The notes under the pieces are model-generated. The model saw only the letters and a program-made list of their open reading frames with translations, had not been told where the DNA came from and made no database searches. From the NCBI GenBank assembly GCA_945878865.1, contig CAMCUD010000031.1, forward strand, positions 1 to 47,168: DNA of 47,168 nucleotides, read 5' to 3'. A program made the translations under genes and the position numbers. Position 1 is the first letter of the stretch. Each line of letters starts with the position of its first letter. This DNA is from Bifidobacterium breve (GTDB lineage Bacteria > Actinomycetota > Thermoleophilia > Solirubrobacterales > Solirubrobacteraceae). Positions 24,001 through 31,688 of this stretch are shown here, piece after piece.

Positions 24001-26631
24001 GAACGCCAGCGTCATCTGGGTGAACTGGACGGCCGGCAGATCCGTGAAGCGGGTCGTCATCTGCCCGGTGGTCGCGTTGAGGTCGACGTCACCGGCGAAC
24101 TTGATGCGGATCGCGTCCGTGCCGCTGCCGGCCTGCGCCATGACGAACAGCCGCAGCACCTGGCTGCTGTTCGCGGGCGCGCCGAAGTACGCGTAGCCGG
24201 TGAGCGTCCCGACGCTCGGCGTGACGATGCTGACCGTGGCCAGCCGCGACGCGGTCGGGCACGTGTCCGGCGCGAGCGAGCCGACGTTGAACTGCCCGGC
24301 CGAGCAGTACTGCAGCGCGGTGGCCGAGTACGGGTTGAGCTCGACGCCGGGCGGCAGTGCGAGGGTGAGGTTCTTCACCGCGGCGTTCGCGGCCGGGATG
24401 GAGACGCCGATCGTCATCGCCGACGCGGCGTCGGGCGCGGCGTTCGCCGTGGGCGTGAGCGACGTCGACGGGTTGATCGACAGCGACGGCGTGAAGCCGA
24501 TCGTCGAGCAGCTCGACGGCTGGTAGGACGCGGTCGGCGCGGCGCTCGAGGACTTGTCGCTGACGAGCGACGCGGTGATGCTGCGCGCCGAGCAGTTCGT
24601 CGCGTTGATCATGAACGGGTTCGCCGTGTTGCCGGCGGTCCGGTCGATGACGATCTTCATCTGCCGCAGCAGCAGCGGGACGCCCTGCAGGCGGGTCGGG
24701 ATCGAGTCCGCGACGATGTTCAGGCCGTAGTCGCTCGGGCGCAGCTGGATCTTCATCGGCACGATGACGTTGCCGAGGTTCACCGGACCGACCACCGCGG
24801 GCACCTTCATCGAGAGGCCGGCGATCGCACCGCTCGGCGCGTCGGTGAGGTAGAGCTGGCCGTTGAGCACCGCGGCGCCGGTGGCGCTGTCGCCGGACTG
24901 CGTCTCGACCGTGCCGATCTGCGAGCTCGTCGGGCAGGTGCCCGCGTTCGCGTTCGCCGTCGAGCAGGGGGTGACGCTCGCGAGCTTGCCGACCAGGCCG
25001 GGCGGCAGCGCGACGTTCGCGCTGGAGAAGCGCGCGTCGCCCTGCGGACGGGTCATCGTCAGCGTGAGGTTCGTCCCGGCGCCCGCCGCCGCGACCGATG
25101 CGCTCTGCGCGACGGTCGGCGCGAACCGGCTGTCGTTGTGGCAGTCACCGGTGATCGACAACGCGGCTGACGGGGAGGAGGTCGACGGCGTGCCGTCGCC
25201 GTACGCGGTCATCGACGAGGTGAGCTGGTGCGCGGTCGTGCTGCACGATCGCGGCGTGCGCAGCATCGCCGTGCTCCCGCCGTTGAAGGTCAGCGAGAAC
25301 TTCGAGAACGGCGTCTGCGGGATGTTGTCGAACGTCGTGGTGATCTGGCCGGTCGTGTCGTCGACGTCGACGTCGCCGATGACCTTCACCCGCACGCCGT
25401 TGAGGCTGACGGACACGAAGATGCGCAGGAACTCGCTCGTGCTCCCGGTGGTGTCGCCGAAGTAGACGTTGCCCGAGAGCGTGCCGCCGTTGCCCAGCGA
25501 CGTCAGCAGCGGAGAGGTGATCGCCGCGCTGCCGATGATCGACGTGCTCGGGCACGTCTCCGCTGCGCTCGAGGTCGCGGCGAACTGCGCGTTCGAACAT
25601 GTCGTCAGCGGCGCGGCGCCGGGCGGGTTGAACTCGACACCGTTCGGCAGCGTGACGACGACCTTCTTCGCGAACGCCTTGACGTTGCCGCTGGCGGGCA
25701 GCGGATCGTTGACGTTGACGTCCACGGTCATGCCCGTGCCGGTGTCCATGTTCGGCGACACCGACGTCATCGCCGTGGTCGGCGCGAAGGTCAGGGCGTC
25801 GCAGCCCGTCGGCGTGAAGCCGCTGCTGCTGCCGCTGCCCGGCAGGAGCTGGGCGACGAGGCCGCCCACGGAGTTCAGCAGGGCCATGCCCGGCTTGACC
25901 GCGCCCGTGCACGTGCCCGGGTTGTTCATGAACGGCTTGCCGTTGACCGTGCCGAACAGCGTCATGTCGACCTTGGTCATGTCGAAGTTGACGGTGCTGC
26001 CCTTCGGGTAGATCAGCATCCCCGGGAAGCCGGAGGAGACGACCTTCGCGGAGGTCGGCAGGGTGGAGATCGTCGCGCGCAGCCCGGCCTGGTCGGTGGC
26101 ACCCGCTGACGCGTCGCGCAGCGTCGCGCTCGCGATGATCGAGAGGTCCTCGGCCTGGACGGCGAGCAGGCTGTCGGGGTGCAGCCAGATGCCCATCCGC
26201 GCGACCTCGCCGCTCGTCGCGGCGGCCAGGCGGTAGATGTTGCCGTTGGCGCCGCCTGAGAGGAGGTCCAGGACGGTGATGTCCGCCGAGATCGTTCCGA
26301 TCTGGCTGGTGGACGGGCAGGTGTTGGCGGCGAAGTTCGTGGACGAGCACACCGTCGCCGCACTGACGTCGGCGAGCATGCCGGCCGGGAAGTCGATGCG
26401 CATCCCCTGCGGCTGACCGCCGCCCGTGATGTCGGCCTGCAGGCGCACGTTGCTGTGCGCGCCGGCGACGGTGGAGGAGGCGCTCAGCGAGAGGTTGTCC
26501 AGTCCCAGCGCCGCGTGCGCGGACGCGGGCGCGAGGGCGAGCAGCACGAGCGACATGGCGGCGACCAGCCACGCCGCGTGCGACGTTCTCCGTGCGTTCA
26601 GGACCCCTGCGGTGACGACATCCATGTGCAT
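21043..26631 (-). CDS. Giant secreted modular protein, eight-module form
   Basis: 1862-residue paralogue of the following gene, with the module order B-(A-B)x3-A' and the same C-terminal domain. Relative to the four-module protein it has two extra A-B pairs. A hydrophobic export signal spans about residues 20-41 (ending ASAHA). Typical A blocks: LPEGVEINP, then CSAAQF, GCPASSKIG, GAVYFGDP, QITTTFTNLPQTPFSQFKLD, and RSC. Typical B blocks: SRPDGDARL, PAASRVG, GDVYFTD, DMPTRLQGVPLTL, FLFNATSC. Each module holds conserved cysteines that probably form disulfides. The protein is rich in Thr, Ser, Ala and Gly with many predicted strands. ATG at 26631 is three bases from a GGGGGG tract; ATG at 26625 is better spaced (nine bases) and equally possible. 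A surface or matrix structural role is inference only. Confidence 0.82.
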   Translation of the reverse strand: MHMDVVTAGVLNARRTSHAAWLVAAMSLVLLALAPASAHAALGLDNLSLSASSTVAGAHSNVRLQADITGGGQPQGMRIDFPAGMLADVSAATVCSSTNFAANTCPSTSQIGTISADITVLDLLSGGANGNIYRLAAATSGEVARMGIWLHPDSLLAVQAEDLSIIASATLRDASAGATDQAGLRATISTLPTSAKVVSSGFPGMLIYPKGSTVNFDMTKVDMTLFGTVNGKPFMNNPGTCTGAVKPGMALLNSVGGLVAQLLPGSGSSSGFTPTGCDALTFAPTTAMTSVSPNMDTGTGMTVDVNVNDPLPASGNVKAFAKKVVVTLPNGVEFNPPGAAPLTTCSNAQFAATSSAAETCPSTSIIGSAAITSPLLTSLGNGGTLSGNVYFGDTTGSTSEFLRIFVSVSLNGVRVKVIGDVDVDDTTGQITTTFDNIPQTPFSKFSLTFNGGSTAMLRTPRSCSTTAHQLTSSMTAYGDGTPSTSSPSAALSITGDCHNDSRFAPTVAQSASVAAAGAGTNLTLTMTRPQGDARFSSANVALPPGLVGKLASVTPCSTANANAGTCPTSSQIGTVETQSGDSATGAAVLNGQLYLTDAPSGAIAGLSMKVPAVVGPVNLGNVIVPMKIQLRPSDYGLNIVADSIPTRLQGVPLLLRQMKIVIDRTAGNTANPFMINATNCSARSITASLVSDKSSSAAPTASYQPSSCSTIGFTPSLSINPSTSLTPTANAAPDAASAMTIGVSIPAANAAVKNLTLALPPGVELNPYSATALQYCSAGQFNVGSLAPDTCPTASRLATVSIVTPSVGTLTGYAYFGAPANSSQVLRLFVMAQAGSGTDAIRIKFAGDVDLNATTGQMTTRFTDLPAVQFTQMTLAFPGGATAALRTPRTCGANALTSTIVSQAGGANRTPTASLNVAGGNCDSTRFTPTISTSVSSSVAAASTNLTTSITRANGDARIAKVQVVMPPGLLGNLTIADQCPLATAAAAGCGSSSEVGTVSTQSGDSGSTVPLSGKVYLTAPPTGAIAGLAMVVPAQVGDVNLGNAVVQLKIVMRPDDAGLTIEGDIPTYLKGVPLLMRQITMQVNKSGFLTNRSVCDATSITTQLTSDASTTKSASTAYQATGCASLSFTPTLAIAASPAVADSAAAMSLAVNLPSSGQAQVKDVTVKLPEGVEINPGAGDGLAGCSAAQFAPSSSLPDGCPASSKIGNATVTSPLIGTLTGAVYFGDPPAGKLMRMFVVAQQSAGDGLRIKLIGDVDVNPANGQITTTFTNLPQTPFSQFKLDLQGGNRAVLSTPRSCGTYRADGSLVPYGGGGTVAPSASLSLGAGCADGFSPSIDLQTSTTAAGADVALTTTISRPDGDARLSRVSVQMPDGLLGRLDGVPKCAVASARVGDCPAASRVGSATTVSGSGDSTIALPGDVYFTDGYDGSVAGLAVVVAAKAGPIDLGRAVVMMKVSVRGSASGINIESEDMPTRLQGVPLTLKTITLKIDRSGFLFNATSCGTAPARATLVSDVGSSADAGSSLTTTGCSGMAFNPKMDVDLTGGVKKNSKPGVLARMSVPAGNANVKRVQLTLPSGIGADIAALSNMCAKDTYEAGGCPAGSVIGTAKATSPAISGALTGPVTLLKKPGSALPDLGVKLRGLVNVDLVGNVSLGAGNRLITTFDGIPDVPLSAFELSLTGGDKGALVVSGDTCDNPTMTAVIASHAGPSKTLQINPPTTGCAATAQPTATVRLTGVKSGKPTLKVTAKAAGTALRSVRVALPKGFTVNRSAAAKKTSTAATAAKGGRLKLSRKAIAWSSSAFTLRLPSTGAKTSTMTLKAGALKVTAKARKSKKVAVKVRLTPVTGSAVTKTVTLRVTR

Positions 26632-26701
26632 AAACCCCCCGGCGTCCTATCCCTGGACGCTCGGACTCCCCATCGGCCGGTAGGGGTGGGGACCTGAGCG
26701 A

Positions 26702-26739
26702 ATGGCCGGATATCGACAAATTGGCCATCCGGGTAAAGT
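26702..26739 (+). promoter_or_regulatory. Interleaved inverted repeats and possible promoter
   Basis: ATGGCC (26702-26707) with GGCCAT (26723-26728), and CCGGAT (26706-26711) with ATCCGG (26727-26732), make two overlapping inverted repeats. TCGACA at 26713-26718 and TAAAGT at 26734-26739 are possible -35 and -10 boxes for the rightward hydrolase gene, though the 15-base spacer is short. It lies between the divergent giant-protein operon and that gene. Confidence 0.35.
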
Positions 26740-26774
26740 CACAGCGGTCACGAACTGGGAGTGGTCGGAGCAGC

Positions 26775-27569
26775 GTGCGCATCACCGTCTTGGGAAAGTC
26801 ACCGGCCTGGCAGGACGCCGGGGGTGCCTGTAGCGGCTATCTCGTCGAGGAGGACGGGACGACCGTCCTGCTCGACTGTGGCAACGGCGTGTTCAGCAAG
26901 CTCCGGCGCTACGCCGACTACGTCGACATCGACGCGGTGGTCATCACGCACATGCACGCGGACCACTTCCTCGATCTCGTCCCGTTCTCGTACGCCCTGA
27001 TCTACGCGCCGCGCCAGCAGCCGGTCCCCGTGGACCGCTGGCCGGGCACCGACACCCCCGCGCGCCCGCGGCTGCTCGTGCCGCCCGGGGGCAAGGACGT
27101 CCTGCGCCGCGTCGTCGGCGCATGGGGCAACGAGGACCTCGTCGAGCAGGCGTTCGCCGTCGAGGAGTACCAGCCCGACGACGAGTTCCAGTTCGGCACG
27201 CTGCACGTCCGCTTCCATCCGGTGCCGCACTACCTGCCGACCAACGCGGTCGACGTCTCCTCGACGAACGGCGGCGGCCGGTTCACCTTCGGCGCCGATC
27301 ACCGCCCGTGCGAGGAGCTCGCGCACTTCGCGTCCGGGACCGATCTGCTGATGCTCGAGGCGACGCTCCCGCGGCCCGAGCGCAACGGCGTCCGTGGCCA
27401 TCTCACGCCCGGCGAGGCCGGCGAGCACGGCCAGATCGCGGGGGCGGCCCGGCTCGTGCTCACGCACATCTCCGACGAGATGGACGAGGAGTGGGCCTCG
27501 CAGGAGGCGGCGCGCAGCTTCGGCGCGCCCGTGCACGTGGCGCACGAGGGCGACATCTACGAGGTGTAG
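26775..27569 (+). CDS. Metallo-beta-lactamase-fold hydrolase (RNase Z-like)
   Basis: 264-residue MBL-fold protein. The metal motif HMHADH is at residues 59-64, preceded by LLDCGNGV. Later ligands are expected in HPVPHYLPT, in the FGADHRP segment (normally SGDT in this group), and in LVLTHIS. The block GHLTPGEAGEHGQIAGAARL is typical of the RNase Z/ElaC-like and related hydrolases of actinobacteria. It is shorter than true RNase Z (about 300 residues) and I see no flexible exosite arm, so tRNA 3' processing is uncertain; the substrate is best left open. GTG at 26775 is four bases after GGAG. Hsp20 and lon lie downstream, but Hsp20 has its own promoter. Confidence 0.85.
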   Translation: MRITVLGKSPAWQDAGGACSGYLVEEDGTTVLLDCGNGVFSKLRRYADYVDIDAVVITHMHADHFLDLVPFSYALIYAPRQQPVPVDRWPGTDTPARPRLLVPPGGKDVLRRVVGAWGNEDLVEQAFAVEEYQPDDEFQFGTLHVRFHPVPHYLPTNAVDVSSTNGGGRFTFGADHRPCEELAHFASGTDLLMLEATLPRPERNGVRGHLTPGEAGEHGQIAGAARLVLTHISDEMDEEWASQEAARSFGAPVHVAHEGDIYEV

Positions 27570-27592
27570 GCCTCCCGCCCCTCGCGGGCGGG

Positions 27593-27598
27593 TACGGT
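27593..27598 (+). promoter_or_regulatory. -10 element of hsp20 (leaderless)
   Basis: TACGGT, seven bases before the ATG at 27606, with no Shine-Dalgarno. Just upstream, CCCGCC and GGCGGG arms (27574-27591) form a hairpin that may end the hydrolase transcript. Confidence 0.5.
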
Positions 27599-27605
27599 TG
27601 TCGGC

Positions 27606-28049
27606 ATGGCTCCACAGCGCGATCTCTTCGCGAGCTTCGAGCGCATGCGCCGCGAGATGGACGAGCTGTTCGGCGAGGCGGTCGCGCCGCCGCGCCGGGC
27701 CGGCTTCGCCCCGCGGGTCGACATCGTCTACGCCGAGGACCCGCCCCGCGCGATCGTCCTCGCCGAGCTCGCCGGCATCGACATGGACACCCTGACGCTG
27801 CAGGTCGAGGGGCGGACCCTCGTCTTGGCCGGGCGCCGCCCCGCCCCCGCCGCGGAGGGCAAGCTCTACCAGCAGCTCGAGATCCAGCACGGCCCGTTCC
27901 GCCGCGTCGTCGAATTGGGCGCCGACGTCGACTCCGACGCGGCGAAGGCCACCTACACCGACGGGATCCTGCGCGTCGAGCTGCCGCTCAAGCGGCCCGA
28001 GCGCACCACGCGATCCGTGCCGGTCGAGCGCGGGGACGGCGCGTCGTGA
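27606..28049 (+). CDS. Hsp20/alpha-crystallin family small heat-shock protein
   Basis: 147-residue chaperone that holds unfolding proteins. The alpha-crystallin domain spans about residues 35-132: PRVDIVYAEDPPRAIVLAEL, then GRTLVLAGRR and FRRVVELGADVD, with the conserved A-x-Y-x-D-G-I-L-x-V-x-L-P signature as ATYTDGILRVELPL. A short amphipathic N-terminus begins FASFERMRREMDELF, common in the class A family. The C-terminal I-x-I/V motif is replaced by SVPV. The stop overlaps the lon start (GTGA), so holdase and protease are translationally coupled, which suits a unit that holds and then removes damaged protein. I see no HAIR or CIRCE element directly at its promoter. Confidence 0.92.
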   Translation: MAPQRDLFASFERMRREMDELFGEAVAPPRRAGFAPRVDIVYAEDPPRAIVLAELAGIDMDTLTLQVEGRTLVLAGRRPAPAAEGKLYQQLEIQHGPFRRVVELGADVDSDAAKATYTDGILRVELPLKRPERTTRSVPVERGDGAS

Positions 28050-30463
28050 TCGATCTCGGAGAGCTGGCGGGCAACGGCGGCGGCGCCGTTCCGCTCGGGC
28101 CGGGAAACCTGCCCGGCACGCTGCCCGTCTTGCCGCTGCGCGACACGGTGCCGTTCCCGGACACCGTGATCCCGCTCGCGGTCGGCCAGGAGCGCTCGAT
28201 GGAGCTCGTCAACGACGTGCTCGCCGGCTCGCGGATGCTCGTCATGCTCGCCAGCCGCGCCCCCGAGGTGGAGGCGCCCGGCCCCGACGAGCTCTTCGAC
28301 GTGGGCGTCGTCGGCGTCGTCACGCGGATGCTGAAGGTCCCCGACGGGACGCTGCGGATCCTCGTGCAGGGCGCGCAGCGGGTGCATGTCGACCGCTGGG
28401 TCGGCACCGAGCCCTACCTCGTCGCGGAGATCAGCGAGCGGCCGGACGTCGTCAAGGAGTCCGCGGAGCTGACGGCGCTCATGCGCAACGTCGAGCAGAC
28501 GTTCGGCCACATCGTCGAGGCCGTGCCCTACCTCCCGGAGGAGCTGCGGCTCGCCGTCGCCAACCTCGACGACCCCAGCGCGCTGGCGAATCTCATCGGC
28601 GCCTCGCTGCGCATCGGCAGCGAGGAGCGCCAGTCGCTGCTCGAGGAGGCCGACGTCGCCCGGCGCCTGCGCCGCGTCGCCGAGCTGCTCGCCCACGAGC
28701 TCGAGGTCGTCAACGTCGGCGCGAAGATCCAGGAGCAGGTCGCCGAGACGCTCACCCAGGGCCAGCGCGAGATGGTGCTGCGCCAGCAGCTGCGCGCGAT
28801 CCAGGAGGAGCTCGGTGAAGGCGAGGAGGGCGCCGCCGAGGTCGAGGAGCTCCGCGACCGCCTCGACGCGATCGAGCTGCCCGGCGAGGTGCGCCGGCAG
28901 GCCGACCGCGAGCTGTCCCGGCTGCAGTCGCTGCCCGCGGCGGCGGCCGAGTTCGGCGTCATCCGCACCTACCTCGAGTGGATCGCCGACCTGCCGTGGG
29001 ATCAGCAGTCGGTCGACAACCTCGACCTCACGCACGCGCGCAAGGTGCTGGAGACCGATCACTACGGGCTCGAGCAGGTCAAGGACCGGATCCTCGAGTT
29101 CCTCGCGGTGAAGAAGCTCAACCCCGAGGCGCACGGGAGCATCCTGTGCTTCGTCGGCCCGCCCGGCGTGGGCAAGACGTCGCTGGGGCGCTCCATCGCG
29201 TCGGCGCTCGGCCGCGAATTCGAGCGCATCAGCGTGGGCGGCGTGCGCGACGAGTCGGAGATCCGCGGCCACCGCCGCACGTACGTCGGCGCGATGCCCG
29301 GCGTGATCCTGCGCGCGCTGCGCGACGCGGGCACCCGCAACCCGCTGTTCATGGTCGACGAGATCGACAAGATGGGCGCGGACTACCGGGGCGATCCGGC
29401 CAGCGCCATGCTCGAGGTGCTCGATCCGGAGCAGAACGGCACGTTCCGCGACCACTACCTCGACCTGCCGTTCGACCTGACCGGCGTGATGTTCGTCTGC
29501 ACGGCGAACGACATCGACCGTGTGCCGGGCCCGCTGCGCGACCGCATGGAGATCATCTCCATCGCGGGCTACACCCAGGACGAGAAGCTGCAGATCGCCA
29601 AGCGCTACCTCGTCCCGAGGCAGCTGGAGCGCAACGGGCTGAAGCCGTCGCAGCTGGGGATCAGCGACGCCGCGCTGAAGGCGATCATCAGCGACTACAC
29701 GCGCGAGGCGGGCGTCCGTCAGCTCGAGCGCGAAATCGGCGGCGTGTGCCGCAAGGTCGCCCGTCAGGTCGCCGAGGGCAAGGCGAAAAAGAAGGTCAGC
29801 GTCGGCGTGGACAAGGCGCACGAGCTCCTCGGCCGCCGCAAGTTCACCGCCGAGCAGCGGCGCCGCACGAAGGAGCCGGGGGTGGCGACGGGCCTGGCGT
29901 GGACGCCGGTCGGCGGCGACGTCCTCTTCATCGAGGCGACCTCATATCCCGGGAGCGGCAAGCTCGTGATCACGGGCCAGCTCGGTGACGTCATGCGCGA
30001 GTCCGCGCAGGCCGCGCTCTCGTGGGTGCGCGGGCACGTCGACGAGGTCGCGCCCAAGCTGCCCGACGACTGGTTCGCCACGCACGACATCCACGTCCAC
30101 GTGCCCGCGGGCGCGATCCCCAAGGACGGGCCGAGTGCCGGCATCACGATGGCGACCGCGCTGGCGTCGCTGCTGAGCGGCCGCCCGGTCCGCGACGACG
30201 TGGCCATGACCGGGGAGATCACGCTGACCGGACAGGTGCTGCCGATCGGTGGCCTGAAGGAGAAGGCGCTCGCCGCGCAGCGATTCGGGATCAAGCACGT
30301 TCTGGCGCCGGCGCTGAACGCCGAGGACATCGAGGACATCCCCGAGCATCTGCGAGCGAAGTTGCAATTCACGTTCGTGGAGCGCATCGAGGAGGTCCTC
30401 GACAAGGCGCTTCGGGCCCGCGCCGTCCGGCCAGCGACGAGGCCGGGCGCGCGTGCGGTATAG
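28046..30463 (+). CDS. lon: ATP-dependent protease Lon
   Basis: 805-residue LonA protease of the cytoplasm. The N-terminal substrate domain spans about 25-220 (LPVLPLRDTVPFPDTVIPL). The coiled helical region includes GQREMVLRQQLRAIQEELGE. The AAA+ module has Walker A GPPGVGKT near residues 371-378, Walker B LFMVDEIDK, and the sensor segment CTANDIDRVPGPLRDRMEII. The protease domain has the catalytic dyad Ser697 (KDGPSAG) and Lys740 (GGLKEK; spacing matches E. coli Ser679/Lys722). The start is GTG at 28046 in a GTGA overlap with hsp20; the open frame extends far upstream but is out of register with known Lon. Length is normal. Co-operonic with hsp20; a small membrane protein follows after 41 bases. 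Confidence 0.97.
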   Translation: MIDLGELAGNGGGAVPLGPGNLPGTLPVLPLRDTVPFPDTVIPLAVGQERSMELVNDVLAGSRMLVMLASRAPEVEAPGPDELFDVGVVGVVTRMLKVPDGTLRILVQGAQRVHVDRWVGTEPYLVAEISERPDVVKESAELTALMRNVEQTFGHIVEAVPYLPEELRLAVANLDDPSALANLIGASLRIGSEERQSLLEEADVARRLRRVAELLAHELEVVNVGAKIQEQVAETLTQGQREMVLRQQLRAIQEELGEGEEGAAEVEELRDRLDAIELPGEVRRQADRELSRLQSLPAAAAEFGVIRTYLEWIADLPWDQQSVDNLDLTHARKVLETDHYGLEQVKDRILEFLAVKKLNPEAHGSILCFVGPPGVGKTSLGRSIASALGREFERISVGGVRDESEIRGHRRTYVGAMPGVILRALRDAGTRNPLFMVDEIDKMGADYRGDPASAMLEVLDPEQNGTFRDHYLDLPFDLTGVMFVCTANDIDRVPGPLRDRMEIISIAGYTQDEKLQIAKRYLVPRQLERNGLKPSQLGISDAALKAIISDYTREAGVRQLEREIGGVCRKVARQVAEGKAKKKVSVGVDKAHELLGRRKFTAEQRRRTKEPGVATGLAWTPVGGDVLFIEATSYPGSGKLVITGQLGDVMRESAQAALSWVRGHVDEVAPKLPDDWFATHDIHVHVPAGAIPKDGPSAGITMATALASLLSGRPVRDDVAMTGEITLTGQVLPIGGLKEKALAAQRFGIKHVLAPALNAEDIEDIPEHLRAKLQFTFVERIEEVLDKALRARAVRPATRPGARAV

Positions 30464-30504
30464 GATGCACAGGACGCCAGCGAGCGACTCTTGAGGTGAG
30501 GTGC

Positions 30505-30963
30505 ATGGCAAAGAAGGCCACCAAGGGGGCCACTGCCGCGGATGCGGTGGCGGCGGTGCGGGAGAACCCCTACGTCCAGCGGTTCGTCGACGACGACGAG
30601 CTGCGCAACAACGTGCTCGTCGCGTTCGAGTCGGGCCGTTCGGCCTACGGTCGGCTGACCAACGGCAAGCCGGCGCAGAAGGTCCTGTTCGACGACAAGA
30701 AGTTCCACAAGGACATCACGAAGGCCGCGGACGCCCTGAAGGACGTCGGCGAGGCTCTGAAGGAAGGTCCGAAGAAGAAGCGCAAGGGCGGCATCGGCCG
30801 GCTCGTGCTCATCGCGATCCTGGGCACGATCATCGCCCTGGCCGTGAGCGAGGACCTGCGCAACAAGGTGCTGGATCTCCTGTTCGGCGCCGAGGAGGAG
30901 TTCGAGTACACCTCGACCACCACCCCCGCGCCCGCGCCGCAGCCGGCGGCGACAGGCTCCTAG
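30505..30963 (+). CDS. Small single-pass membrane protein of unknown function
   Basis: 152-residue protein. Residues 1-95 are soluble, charged and mostly helical (RENPYVQRFVDDDELRNNVL and a lysine-rich KKKRK patch at 90-94). One transmembrane helix spans about 97-115. A short acidic tail and a Pro/Ala/Thr-rich end follow. The basic patch before the helix suggests the N-terminal part stays in the cytoplasm. A strong GAGGTGAGG Shine-Dalgarno sits before the ATG at 30505, and TATAGGAT over the lon stop may be a separate -10 element. An intrinsic terminator follows. I know similar small proteins in actinobacteria only as hypotheticals; the partial likeness to membrane-anchored stress proteins is too weak to use. 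Confidence 0.72.
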   Translation: MAKKATKGATAADAVAAVRENPYVQRFVDDDELRNNVLVAFESGRSAYGRLTNGKPAQKVLFDDKKFHKDITKAADALKDVGEALKEGPKKKRKGGIGRLVLIAILGTIIALAVSEDLRNKVLDLLFGAEEEFEYTSTTTPAPAPQPAATGS

Positions 30964-30995
30964 GCCCGCACGCTCACCACTCCAGCTGCACGGCG

Positions 30996-31020
30996 AAGGC
31001 GTCCCGTTTCGGGGCGCCTT
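30996..31020 (+). terminator. Rho-independent terminator
   Basis: AAGGCG-T-CCCG pairs with CGGG-G-CGCCTT around a TTT loop (11 pairs, one T-G), followed by TTTCGTCTTTCT. This is the only textbook intrinsic terminator in the window and closes the hsp20-lon-membrane protein unit. Confidence 0.85.
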
Positions 31021-31029
31021 TCGTCTTTC

Positions 31030-31043
31030 TGGCTGGCCAGCCA
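31030..31043. promoter_or_regulatory. Perfect 14-bp palindrome, probable TetR operator
   Basis: TGGCTGGCCAGCCA reads the same on both strands. It ends one base before the -10 element TAGTGT (31045-31050) of the TetR gene and 17 bases before its ATG, so it covers the promoter spacer. This is the expected place for an autorepressor. Confidence 0.6.
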
Positions 31044-31060
31044 GTAGTGTTCCCGCCTGC

Positions 31061-31678
31061 ATGGGGGCGGAGGCGAGCACGCGGAAGGACCTTCCGGGAG
31101 AGAAGGCCGAGCGGATCATCGAGGCGATGCGGCGGTCGGTCGCCAGCCGCGGTGTGGCCGGGTCCACGTTCGACCACGTCGCCCGCGAGGCCGGCGTGTC
31201 GCGGGGCCTCCTGCACTACTACTTCGGGACGAAGGAACGGCTCCTCGTCGAGGTCGTCCGCCGCGAAGCCGACCTGCGGTTCGACCGCCTCGACGCGCAG
31301 CTCGCCGAGGCCCAGGACGCCGACGCGTTCCTGCGCCTGCTGCAGACCAGCGTCGACGAGATGCTGCGCACCGACCCGACCTTCGTCACCCTCACGTTCG
31401 AGCTCTTCACGCTGGCCAACCGCAACGAGGAGGTCGCCGAGGGCTACCGCGACCTCGTCCAGCGCACGCGCAAGCACCTCGCGGACTCGCTGCGCGCGAA
31501 GGAGGCCGAGGGCGTCCTGCACCTCACGGCCGACCCGGAATCCGTGGCCGACGTCCTCTTCAGCATGGGTGACGGCCTGACCATGCGGGTCATGGCCGAG
31601 CCCGAGCGCGACTTCGGCCCGGCGATCGCCGCGGCGATCCGCAGCCTGCGCGGCCTGCTCGAAGACGTCGCACCGTAG
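31061..31678 (+). CDS. TetR/AcrR-family regulator
   Basis: 205-residue repressor. The N-terminal HTH is clear: ERIIEAMRRSVASRGVAGST, then VAREAGVSRGLLHYYFGTKE with the typical Y-Y-F-x-x-K-E end. The C-terminal ligand domain is helical and fits the group with TetR_C-like dimer helices; the inducer is unknown. The ATG at 31061 is ten bases after TAGTGT, so the mRNA has almost no leader. The LmeA-like gene follows after ten bases but shows its own -10 element. A perfect palindrome over the promoter suggests autoregulation. Confidence 0.9.
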   Translation: MGAEASTRKDLPGEKAERIIEAMRRSVASRGVAGSTFDHVAREAGVSRGLLHYYFGTKERLLVEVVRREADLRFDRLDAQLAEAQDADAFLRLLQTSVDEMLRTDPTFVTLTFELFTLANRNEEVAEGYRDLVQRTRKHLADSLRAKEAEGVLHLTADPESVADVLFSMGDGLTMRVMAEPERDFGPAIAAAIRSLRGLLEDVAP

Positions 31679-31681
31679 GCT
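31676..31681 (+). promoter_or_regulatory. -10 element of the LmeA-like gene (leaderless)
   Basis: TAGGCT, seven bases before the GTG at 31689. Its first three bases are the TAG stop codon of the TetR gene. Confidence 0.45.
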
Positions 31682-31688
31682 TCCGCGG

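Noticed and set aside
18121-26631. CRISPR array or DNA tandem repeats in the giant genes
   Set aside because: The repetition is at protein level in modules of about 600 bases with diverged DNA. There are no short identical repeats with unique spacers.
26775-27569. Firm call as tRNA 3'-processing RNase Z
   Set aside because: The fold and HMHADH motif fit, but the protein is short and the exosite arm is not visible, so I kept the general MBL hydrolase call.
27953-29821. Open frame of 622 codons antisense to lon
   Set aside because: Same reason: Lon reads perfectly on the plus strand, and the antisense product is low in complexity.
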